Shown: positions 38,501 to 54,685 of the stretch, one piece after another
Position numbering within the stretch: the first letter of the stretch is position 1
How the letters are laid out: every line of letters starts with the position of its first letter
Assembly: GCA_012295275.1 (NCBI GenBank)
Contig: CM022669.1
Location: 5,030,277 to 5,094,276, forward strand
Direction: 5' to 3'
DNA: 64,000 nucleotides
Source of the DNA: Chrysomallon squamiferum
Taxonomy: Eukaryota; Mollusca; Gastropoda; Neomphalida; Peltospiridae
The notes under the pieces: generated by a model
What the model was told of the DNA's origin: nothing
Databases searched by the model: none
The model's input: only the letters and a program-made list of their open reading frames with translations
Made by a program: the position numbers and the translations under genes

Positions 38501-41500
38501 GAAAGGCAGAATGTTAATAGATGGTGCTAGAGATAAAAATTGGGTGTTTAGGATAAAAGCACACATTTACATACCCCATAGCATGTAGGCCACTTGGTAA
38601 CCAGGAAATTTCAGATTTTCAGCCTAAAAGAATAAATAATTAAAAAAAAAAAAAAAAAAAAATGAAATAAGATAATAATAATTAAAAAAATAAATAATAA
38701 TAATAAAATAAAATAAAATAAAACTGGTACATGAACAAAACCAAACAAAATCAGTAAATGAAATAAAAAAAAATTAAAAAAATAATCAAAAAAATAAAAT
38801 AAAATTAAATTAAAATAAAAACAAAAAATAAACTAAATAAAAAACGAGTGAAAGAATAAATAAAAAAAAAAAAAAATGTAGGGATAAAAATCTAAAATTA
38901 AAACAATAATAATAAAAAAAATAATAATATTAAAGAAATCAAATAAAATAAAATATAATAAAATTTAAACTAATATTTCCTAAGCAAATCTAAAAATACC
39001 ATAATGAAATGGGTTGCTTTTGTTTCATCAATTGTAAACTTGTGAATTCCTTTGAACAACTGAAGAATATCAGATCTGTAAATATAAACAATTATTATTA
39101 TCCTTAATGTTGACACTTTAAAAATACAAATAAAAAAGAAAATAATAACAGTATATAAATTTATTTTTTGTTATTAGTAGTCACAATAGCAACATAAGTT
39201 TCAGTCTTAGTTTAAATAAAAATTAAAACTTTTTACCTGTAATTGGTAAGAAAGAAATACAAGTTGGCACATGCTATTACTGTAATTAGCAACACAGCTA
39301 ATAAATATATACCTGAAATAAACAAAATTTGTAATAAGCAACATAATAATAATTGGTTATATACATGATATATTACAAAAAAAAAAAATTATAAACAGAT
39401 ATAATAACAATTTTATAAAGTGAGATATAACATTGTCATCTCTTGTTATTAACAGATATATGACAAACAGTATTATAAATAGATATATAACAAAAAATAT
39501 TATAAACTGATATATAACAATTTTATAAACTGAGATATAACAATTATTTTTATAAACAGAGATATAACAATTATTATTATAAATAGAAGTATAACAAGTA
39601 GGTGGTGATAGTTATAGTTCAACCGGTCATTGTACAAAATGAGGAAAATCAGTGGTTTTATCTATAGAAAACTGTTTTTAACCTATAGAAAGGTAAATAT
39701 AGGTTGGATTCAACATAGTCAGTGTCCCATTCAGAAGTGTAACATGCAGGAAGTCCTTGTCCTCAAGCTCTGTCACCATATACAAGACTTGAAAACCAAT
39801 AAGAAGGAAAAAAGCTATGAGCTGAAACAAATGACAACAGAAAATAATCGTGATGATGATAATGATGATTATGATGATAATCATAATACTACCGATAATG
39901 AGACTGATGGTGATAACTGTAATAAAACAAAACAAAACAAACAGATGACAGATAAACAGGTAAATAGTGGTAATTAACATTAATAACAAAAACAAACCAA
40001 AGGAATAAAATCAAATATATCATACATAGGTACAAACATTCATATACAGATTTGTATTTACATATGCATATATCCAAAACCACCAGATTTATATCTAAAT
40101 AAATGTATTTTCTTTTCTTTTCCTAATGCTAAGACTCTGTTCTAATAATCTAACATACTAACACTTCTCTCTAATAATATAATACCCTAACACTCTCTTC
40201 TATCTAACATACTAACACTGTCTTCTCTCTAATAACACACTAACACTGACCTCTCTCTAATAATATAACACACTAACACTGACTTGTTTCTATAACACAC
40301 TAACACTGTCTTCTCTCTAATAATATAACACACTAACACTGACTTGTTTCTAATAATATAACACACTAACACTGACTTGTTTCTAATAATATAACACACT
40401 AACACTGACCTCTCTAATATAACACACTAACACTGACTTCTCTCTAATAATATAACACACTAACACTGACCTCTCTAATATAACACACTAACACTGACTT
40501 CTCTCTAATAATATAACACACTAACACTGACTTCTTTCTAATAATATAACACACTAACATTGACCCTCTCTAATAATATAACACACTAACACTGACTTGT
40601 TTCTAATAATATAACACACTAACACTGACCTCTCTAATATAACACACTAACACTGACTTCTCTCTAATAATATAACACACTAACACTGACTTGTTTCTAA
40701 TAATATAACACACTAACACTGACTTGTTTCTAATAATATAACACACTAACACTGACCTCTCTAATATAACACACTAACACTGACTTCTCTCTAATAATAT
40801 AACACACTAACACTGACCTCTCTAATATAACACACTAACACTGACTTCTCTCTAATAATATAACACACTAACACTGACTTGTTTCTAATAATATAACACA
40901 CTAACATTGACCTCTCTCTAATAATATAACACACTAACACTGACTTGTTTCTAATAATATAACACACTAACACTGACTTCTCTCTAATACTATAACACAC
41001 TAACACTGACTTTTTTCTAATAATATAACACACTAACACTGACCTCTCTCTAATAATATAACACACTAACACGGACTTCTCTCTAATCCTCTAACAGTAA
41101 CACTCTCTTTCTCTAAAACACTAACACACTATCTTCTCTCTTTTCAGTCTAAATCCAAACTTGATAAAAGACTTTCCATACCTGATATAGAATTGAAATT
41201 ACTATAAACACTGTAGATACAATCCTCACAGGATACTTGAATCCTTTAACTGATTTGAATATCCTGTTGTACCATCTCTTGTACCACCTTTCATCTGGTC
41301 TGATCTCATTTCTGTGAGAAATGAAAATATTATTTCACTGGGAAAAAACTTGTTATGTAACCATTGATATCATGGGAGTATTAGTGTACTTGTACTGAAA
41401 TAGCTCAACAAAATAAATTCTTATTTTTTGTAATAAAATTTCTTAAACATTTGTAGATGTGTCCATTTCTGTCTGCTGTCTATCTGCCTTAACTGATGCA

Positions 41501-42416
41501 TTTTTATATAATTGTAAGTCTGTATGTTGATGTGTAAATGTATTATCTGTGTGTCAGGGTGAATATATGTGTTTGTATGTGAGTGTGGAGGTGTGTGTGT
41601 GTGTGTCTGAATGGCTGTCTGGGTGGTAGCTGAATGTGTGTTTCTCTCTGTGTCTGTGTATATATGTAATATGTATGTAACATAACTGACTCTAAACACA
41701 CTTCTACTGTTAAAAGATATTCAGTAAATACAAATAACTACAGTACATACAATATGAAGAGATTTACTTACGAAAATCGTTTTACATTCAACAAAACTCG
41801 GACATACAGAGCCTGATGTGGGTGTACAACATCAGTATTTTCCTGTAATCAAACCATACATATTTACCAATGGTAGAGCATTAAAACAATTTATGCTACA
41901 GATGCCACTGTTATAAATACATGATATATTTACCACTCCTACAGTATTTAAAAGATATGTTTTATAGTTACCACTGTTATTGTATTAAAAAGATATGTGT
42001 TATATCTACTGATATGTGTAATGGATTATAACAGGCTGCCACAACAATGTAAGCTTTTCCAGTGAGAAGTAAGGAATATTTTAATGACTGAAATTTCCCT
42101 GAAGGCCATTAATTCATTAGCTGTGGGGAACAGACTGGATTGGGAAATAGCTCAAAGGAGGGATTGATTCTGCAACTCATTTATAATGTAAAGAATAGAG
42201 AAAATGACTACATACCTCTAGCACATACTTCTTTTTCTTTACACAAACATAGACTGAGTAAATAGAGCGAAGCATGAGGTATGCATAGCAAATAAAAATT
42301 GGCACTTGTGAGAGAATTAGCTGTGCTTTCATACCCTGTTGATAACAAACAATTATAATTGTTAAACATTATAGTATATATATAAATGCTATATATATAA
42401 AAAAAGAATGAAGATT

Positions 42417-42506
<90 letters not shown>

Positions 42507-44034
42507 ATAAACAGTATTGGTCACAGTGATCTAATTATTTACCTTGTTAGCACCAATACTTGAATAAATACATTCTATCTGAATCTGATAAAGAACTGTA
42601 GCACCAAACCTAAAAAAAAAAAAGGAAATGAAAAGACATGAAAAACAAAATGAATAAATTTAAACATTATAAATATTCTTAATTTTTTTACCCACTTACA
42701 AAATGATACAGAAAATGGACAAAAAAAAAACAAAAAAAAACAATAAAAATGGACAAAAAAAGAGAAAAAAACCAAACAAAATAAAAAAAAAACCAACAAA
42801 ACAATAATAATAAAAACATTAAAAAATTAAATAAAAATATAATAAAATAATTAGACCACTGTATAAAATAAAATAAAATAAAATAAAATAAAATAAATAA
42901 ATAAATAAATAAATAAATAAAAATATTAAAAACTTAAATAAACAAATTAACAAATAAAAATATTTATTTTAAAATAAAATTTAATAAGTAGACAGATCAG
43001 AAAGGACATATTAGAGCAAAACACACAAAACAAACTAATTAAAAGACCAACCAACCCCCCCCCCCAAAAAAACCAACAACAACAATAAAAAACAAACAGA
43101 CCAAACATCAAATAACACACACGCACACACAAACACCCGAAAGAAATACTTGCCACATGGAGCTGTAGAAAAACAGAGTTATTGCCCCTACAAGTTTGTA
43201 TCGGGTTGTAATGCAGGCGAACAAGGGAAAACATATTACAGAGTACTCCAGTGCTCGTACTTGTAAAATAAGAGCTGAAAATAAAAATTTATTTTCAAAT
43301 CTTATAAATCAAGTTTTTTTTTTTGGTTTGTTGTTTTTGTTGGTGTTTTTTTTGTTTTGTTTTTTTTAAATCTTATAAATCATGTTGTTAAACATCCTAT
43401 TAAACATTTTAATTTTTTTAAATGTTCATCAGAGAACATAGATAAACTAAGTTCTAGTTTATTTATTATGCATAATGTGTGTAATACCTTTTTTTTTATT
43501 TGTTTAGTGTTCTGATCTATATAAATGCAAGAACTCTTCATGCCAATATAATGTATTTACATATACGTCTGGGTATCATTTAGACCTACCTGCAGCCCAT
43601 ACTGGCACTGAAAATGGGTAAATGTTTACATTGGTAAACATACTAATAATGAGATTTGTAATGGTGCCAAAGCCAGCAGCATAACCAAACCGGTCTTCAT
43701 ATCCATCAAGAAAGTGAATTGGCCTGCGGAAAAAAAAAAAAATTTAAAAAATTTAAAAAATCAATATATCTATTTATATATCTATATAATAATAATAATA
43801 ATAATAAATAAATAAATAAATAAATAAATAATAGCACATAAATATATCTGGTTGTGGTTGTAATGATAGAAGTTTGGTTATATATATAACAATGATTGTT
43901 AATTAAATAAAACTAATTACTAGATAGAAAATCAAACTTTACTTACACAATTAACGCTGGTCTTCCAAAACAGATACGTGGATATGAACGACGTTTTTCC
44001 AGAAATGCGAGAAGAATAATTATAAAAACCTGTT

Positions 44035-44075
<41 letters not shown>

Positions 44076-45718
44076 TACAATAATGTTGTTGCTTTCTGTG
44101 TTATTATTTTTTTGTTGTTTCTTGTTTTGTTTTGTTTTGTAAATATATTTTTTGCTTGCTGATACGTGCATAATGCGAAAAGAGATGATTTGGTTTACTT
44201 GCATTTTAAATCTATGTCGCGATAGTAACAATTTTTGTAACCATTTGAATTTCATGATGTTTCTTCTGCCACTGTTATATAATAACGATGTCTGTTAAAA
44301 TGCCCAAGAAACTATTAGTTTCTGGATCCATTGATATCTGTTTCATGACATCAGCATATCTAGAATATGACTGTTATGTTTATCATTAAAAACATAAAGT
44401 TCATTTCAGTTTCCAAACATATATTTCGTTTCAAAAAGGCTACGTACAAAAACTAAAGCACTATCCCAGGTGACGTCATATAATTATTTCTCCCTTGTTC
44501 CGGTTCCCCTAAACATCGTAAACTGTAACAATGTTATCCATTTAGATACAATAATGACTATTTATTTATCATTCTCGTTTAGCTGCATTTACATCCCTTG
44601 TTAATGTTTGAATGCTTGACAGGTCGAATGCGATGAAAAGAATCACTCTGAAGTATTTTTAAAAAAAAAGATGAAGAGAAAAGGAAAATAATAATAAGAA
44701 AAAAACATATGTATATGTATATGTTATAAACGGCTTTTGATCATAAATGTATTATTTCTATTATTTATTACTGTTATTAAATGTAGACAGATTTACCGCC
44801 GGTAGAGTTGAAAAGTGAGTAAATGTATCAAAACCGAATTCCACCATGCATGTTACATTCTTGTTATCACCACTTTGCTGATCTTTGTCATCAAACATTG
44901 TGTCTGAAAACAAAAGAAAAATAATGAAGTAAAGAGCGCCATAACTGTCCACTTTATTCAGAATCTTTAATTATGTTTCGAATGGACAACACGAATGAAT
45001 GTAGTTTGTGCCTGTGTGGATCTGCGCGCGTGCGTGCGTGCATAACTTGACTGGCAATATGTGTACATTAATTGTGGGTAATATAACTGTGATGATTACT
45101 TAGAAATCGCCTACTTAGCAATGAGCAAATATGTTCTCCGGAAGAATGGACAACGACAACAACAACAATAATAGTAGCAATAGCAGTAGTGGTAATATAA
45201 TTAATAGAAATAGGCTTAGTACTAGTAGAAGCAGCTGTATTAATGGTAGTAACAGTAGTAATAGTAGTAATATTAATGGTGGTAATTGCAGTAACAAGAC
45301 AAACTGAGACTACCAAAACCAGATATAATAATGCGATTAATAGTATTAGTACTGGTAATAGCAGTAGTAGCAATAGGGTGGTGGTGATGGTAGTAACAAT
45401 AATAATGCACTAGTAGTAATTGAAGTAGTAGTAGCAGCAGTAATATTAATGGTAGCAGTATAGAAGTTTTGTAATGGTGGTAATAGCAGTAGTAGTAGTA
45501 GTAGAAGTAGTAATGGTAGTGGTAGTAATAGTAATAGTAAAAATAGTAATAGTAGTAGTAGTTGTAGTCGCGATGGTGGTGACAGCAGCAACGGCAGATA
45601 TTACAGTAACACCACCAACAACGATAACAGTAAAAATAATAATTATAATCTCCCTCCGTTCCTTATTATATAGCTATTTTATTTTTAGTTTACCTGCCAG
45701 ATCGAAATCGTCGTCCAT
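35552..45718 (-). CDS. STRA6: STRA6-like retinoid/RBP-receptor family membrane protein
   Basis: Multi-pass plasma-membrane protein of the STRA6 family, which in vertebrates takes up retinol from RBP4. Exons (5' to 3', minus strand): 45694-45718, 44797-44903, 43947-44029, 43590-43723, 43154-43274, 42543-42609, 42216-42335, 41772-41842, 41182-41311, 39683-39821, 39237-39297, 39000-39075, 38575-38623, 37785-37905, 37245-37361, 36756-36919, 36073-36312, 35552-35733 (TGA). All phases agree and sum to 668 aa; human STRA6 is 667. Landmarks resembling the human protein: RRSYPRICFGRPALIVPIHF, FPGYQVAYMLWG, GYQAYVGMLQMDNAHNNPIL, and the C-terminal RRWWVAYTLINNP. The fifth intron begins with GC. The human RBP-binding YLLAGFG motif has no counterpart here. 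Vitamin A transport is therefore inference from family. Confidence 0.9.
40170..41090 (+). repeat. About 33-bp minisatellite in a STRA6 intron
   Basis: Around 25-28 units of TCTAATAATATAACACACTA followed by ACACTGACTT(G/C)T, some lacking about ten bases so that lengths alternate. It lies between the exons ending at 41182 and starting at 39821. The SVLVCYIIREK-repeat frame on the minus strand is generated by the array. Confidence 0.93.
42419..42501 (+). repeat. (AG)n microsatellite
   Basis: About 80 bp of perfect AG in the STRA6 intron upstream of the exon 42216-42335. Confidence 0.97.
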
Positions 45719-45748
45719 GTTTATTGTTTTATCGATCTTCTATGGGCC
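45719..45748 (-). other. STRA6 5' UTR part of the start exon
   Basis: On the minus strand a good acceptor (TTTTTGTTCTAG, AG at 45750-45749) precedes the ATG at 45718-45716 by 30 bases. The start exon is therefore spliced to at least one untranslated exon farther right. Confidence 0.65.
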
Positions 45749-45749
45749 C

Positions 45750-45851
45750 TAGAACAAAAATATTTTGGATAATAGTAGGTATGAAATAATTCGTTAGGTT
45801 GAGCCTCGGTAATGACTCAGAGCTTGTTATCTGTCTTTTCATCCTTACAGA

Positions 45852-45911
<60 letters not shown>

Positions 45912-46246
45912 GGTACTCGATCGTTTCTCCGGACACTGATAATCCAAAATGAATACGATATTTCCTAAATGAAAGTTTGTTATCTCTTTTCACTGAGTGT
46001 AGGTAATTAGATCGTGTTTTTATCAACAATCAGTATACTTTTAGATATATTCGTCGACAAAGAACTTAAAAGATTATTCGGATTAGGTCATGAAAAGGTC
46101 ACATTATCCTATTTCCGTAGTGAATAAGGACGCTTTAAGGCTAAATAGAGGAATTATTTGATTTTAACCTACCTTATCGTTATTATTATTATTATTATTA
46201 CTGTTGTTGTTGGTTATTATTATTATTATTATTACTGTTGTTGTTG

Positions 46247-46296
<50 letters not shown>

Positions 46297-46982
46297 ATAC
46301 AAAAATGGTCATAATTATGTGGAGTAAATCGATGGGGCTCTTACGCTACCAAATTATTTTATTTACTTTTTTTATTATTTTAATTTTATTTTATTTTTAA
46401 TCTTTATTTACTTTTTAATACCACGACCCCCACCACGATCGACTCTTCTTCTTCTTCTTCTTTATAATAAAATGAAAGTGACATCCACAAGGATAACGTG
46501 CTTCCCCACCCACTCTTAGTGTTCCGTAAGTCGTGAAACACGAAACGACGGTAGAGTTAAAACTTCTGTTGCTTTTGTTATTAATAATACAACACAATAA
46601 ACACACGGCTTTGGACTCTCTTTCCTAAACTGGTTTTTATTAAGGAGATTCGCTTTTATAACACAGTCGTTTAATTATATTAAAATATTTCGAAGAATAT
46701 TCCGTGCGTGTTCGTAAAACTAAAACAAATACACGTTACTAATATATCATGCAAATAATTTATTATCTTACCTTAGCGCATAATTATAGTTGCAGGATCT
46801 GCATTAGTGGCCTTCGGCAAGAATAAAAAGTGCAAGTCGAGCCGGATTTGGACATGACGAAAACGTAAATTACCACAAAGCTACAGAGGCCTTGTTTAGT
46901 ATATATTTACAATTAATAACTTTTAACTATAAGAGGCCTTATTTGGTAGACGCTAAAAAAAGAAAATATTATTTGAAATATT

Positions 46983-47039
<57 letters not shown>

Positions 47040-47508
47040 GCGATGGCCTCTGGTAAATATTAGGAAAATTTAGCTGAAATTTTATTAAGAAAGACCTTAA
47101 AGAATTTATTTTTTGGTCCAATTATACTGTTATTGTTGCTGTTGTTGTTGCTTTTCGTATAATTATTATTTCTGAATTCTAACATGACTGTTAAATAACT
47201 CTGACCGAATTTACCGCAAATTTAACTGCCTAGAATAATTAACTGACGAAATATTAACCATGAAGACAACAAGTAAATAACAGCACAGAAGAAAATGAAT
47301 AGCAAAAACGTAATAGTGACCAGAGGTCAATTCTTTTGATATAATTTATTACCGGCTAAAACCCTCACAGACTACGTCGCCATGTTCCCGACGTCTGCTT
47401 TAGTGACAGTCAAGCTTTTCGCCGCGCGTTTATGTCGTCTGCTTTTGTTGTATAATTTCGTGACCTTGATCGCCAGTTACAAAATATAAAACAGGATGTG
47501 AAACTTAC
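45750..47508. other. STRA6 5' intron region
   Basis: Holds (AAT)n at 45849-45910, ATT/GTT repeats at 46178-46286 and (ATT)n at 46988-47040, plus unique sequence. A second minus-strand donor (CTAAG|GTAAGA at about 46771) could mark another untranslated exon. No coding sequence recognised. Confidence 0.5.
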
Positions 47509-47640
47509 CTTTCCGAGCAGGTTCAATCAATGTTCAGTACTCGCCAAATGACCGATACAGTTAAAAACATATAATATATCCCTCGAGATTAATAAAACTG
47601 TTTAACTGCTATGGTCAGCAGTGGGCGGTTATCTTGTTGA
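47509..47640 (-). promoter_or_regulatory. Likely untranslated first exon and promoter of STRA6
   Basis: Reading leftward, CTGCTCGGAAAG is followed by GTAAGT, a near-perfect donor (boundary 47509/47508), in the right orientation and phase-free position to join the acceptor at 45749. The sequence around 47340-47660 is richer in CpG than its surroundings. The transcription start is not visible; the right boundary is a guess. Confidence 0.4.
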
Positions 47641-47844
47641 CTGTACGATAAGAAAAGTATTGCGCCGTGATGACCTAAATAAGTGGCTGGTGTAAATCAA
47701 CAAAGTTTTCCTGCTTCAAAAAAAAAAAAAAAAAAAAAAAAAAATAAAATAAAATAAAATTTATTAATGCGCTTACCTGAAGTGTTCAAACAAGTTTATC
47801 CAGTTTATAATAATTTAACACTAAATCTTATTCAGTGTTAAACA

Positions 47845-47930
<86 letters not shown>

Positions 47931-48479
47931 AACTGCTCTTCTGTCTTTCTTTCATTTTCTTTTCTTTAATTAGAACCAAATAATAAACCACTCATGCAAT
48001 ACCGGCTGGTGTAAAAAATTGTGTTGGTATATTTATATTTGAAGTATTTACGAACTAAGAATGAGAGAGAGATTTTTAAATATCTTTTTTTAATAAAACA
48101 TTACCACGCATAAAGCATCATTTTTTCTTTCTTTTAAATGGGTTAACTGTGTCTCTACAAAAGAAACAATATTTATTATTACATATGAAAAACAATGTAA
48201 TATTATTTTTCCCAGGAGTCCATAGGCCTGACATTAGCTTCAGTCAAGAGAAAAAAAAATGTCGTAAGCAGAATTTTTCAAAGCTTTTACCATAATGGTG
48301 CATAAAAGGGAACAAAAACCCAAACTGACAACTTTCATTCAAAGTCAGTCAATTACAAGAAATTAATTAATCAATTTCTTTTTCTACAAATAATAAAAAC
48401 TCTCATAACATGGAAATATTTGTGTATCCCTTTCAGTCAATAACCTTTAACGATAATGGTAACAATCACTTCTCTTTTT
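47641..48479. other. Intergenic simple repeats
   Basis: A-run at about 47718-47743, perfect (CT)n at 47849-47926, and AT-rich unique sequence. No gene seen. Confidence 0.6.
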
Positions 48480-48800
48480 TTGGATTAAAACCCTTCCCCC
48501 AAAAGAGTGCCGCACGCCCATTTAAGGGGGACAACTCTTTTCCGACACGTAGAAAAAACGCGAAACACCTTTTGTAAAAAAAAAAGGCACGAAATGTTTT
48601 CTTGACGCGTACCTAAAATGCGATCCTCCTTTCTCTCAGGGAGCAACTCTTTCCCCGCCCAATAAATCCCAGACACATTCTCTATCTGTGGAAAATTTCT
48701 TCCACTCGTGCAAAAAATCCAAAACACATTTTTCATATGTTAAAACTTTATTCCCGCTCGCGCAAAAAAATTCCAAACTCATTTTCCATATGTGGAAAAC
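48480..48800. repeat. Decayed satellite, about 50-60 bp period
   Basis: Roughly five diverged units share the order: CG-rich word, A-run, CC(A)AA(A)C(A)CATTTT, (C/T)ATATGTGGAAAA, T-rich tail. Clear examples are CTCGTGCAAAAAATCC followed by TTTTCATATGTTAAAAC, then CTCGCGCAAAAAAATTCC followed by TTTTCCATATGTGGAAAAC. The last unit runs into the 1.2-kb block shared with 13336-14570. Confidence 0.6.
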
Positions 48801-49985
48801 GTTTTATATCATCTTTCACCATTTTTCTTGTTTGTAATATCTGTAAAATAAAATGTTTTAAAATATTAATAACCTGAAGAAAAAACAGTCCTTTATTTAT
48901 TATAATTATATTAATCTGATTAAAATTTATTATTATTATTTTTTTTATTGTTTAAGCCTTTAAAGCCATGCTGAGTTTTTGTTATTACTGTAAACTGAAT
49001 AATAATAATAATAATAATATATAAAAACATTCTGAAAAATAAAGAACTATCTCATTGTTAAGACAATATAAAAGTCTGAAACAAAAATTATATTTATTTA
49101 CTGTTTATATCTTTAAATCCACTTATTTCTTCCAGAATCGTTATTTGTCTTTCTGTAAATTAAAATAAATAATATACATTAATGAACTGTACCTTATTTT
49201 ATGTCTATTAACTAAAAGAAATAATAAATATTAACAGTCTGGAAAATTTTAAAAATAACAATTAATATTAATATTCTACAAAAAGAAGTTAAGAAAAATT
49301 TACATATAACATCAAAAACATCAAAAACAAAATGGTTGTTACAAAACTCTAAATTTATTTTCTGTCAAGTTATTTTCGTGGATTCATTCTTTTATTTATT
49401 TTTAAAATATAAACAATAAATAAATAAATAAATAAATAAATAAATGTTAACAATCTAAAATAAAATATAATATTTTATTTATTAGTAAATAAAATATACT
49501 TAAAAAAAAGAGTTGAAATAACACAAATGATTACTGTGCTACAATTGATTCTACCACTATTTATTTATTTAATATTGTCACGCTCTGTTTATGAATTATT
49601 ATTATTATTATTATTATTATTACATTTTCACTGAAAAAAAATGGATATGCAGTTCTACAGATCATACTGGAACCATTTCGTGTTGTGTACATTTATATTT
49701 AGATTTGAAAGTATCGATAAAATCATAATTGTTTTTTCTATTTTTTTGTTTTTCTTTTTTAATTAATTACATTTCCTGATAAAATAATTTTTGACGCAAT
49801 TTTAAACGGTTCACCAAAATAACTGAGATTTCCGATCTGAAAACTGAACCTGTTTTTTATTATTTGTTAGTCTTCAGAGAAACTGTTTCAAACAACTGAA
49901 ATTTAAAAATAAATTTAAATTAGAATTACTGTACTCCCTTTCTGGTGCTCAATATTGAAATCAGAACTGAGAGAGACTGAGAGAG
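48786..49985 (+). repeat. 1.2-kb segment matching 13336-14570
   Basis: Same direction as the left copy, with only a few substitutions and small indels. Similarity ends in the AG-rich tract near 49975-49995. In the left copy the segment directly follows the JAK flank; here it follows the satellite. Confidence 0.93.

Positions 49986-54685
<4,700 letters not shown>

Noticed and set aside
40791-41072. Protein frame with 11-residue repeats (SVLVCYIIREK) on the minus strand
   Set aside because: It is a translation of the intronic minisatellite inside the STRA6 gene.
48485-48736. 83-residue minus-strand frame rich in Cys, Arg and Gly
   Set aside because: Falls in the decayed satellite; the repeated GR/K-rich words follow the DNA repeat, and there is no family resemblance.
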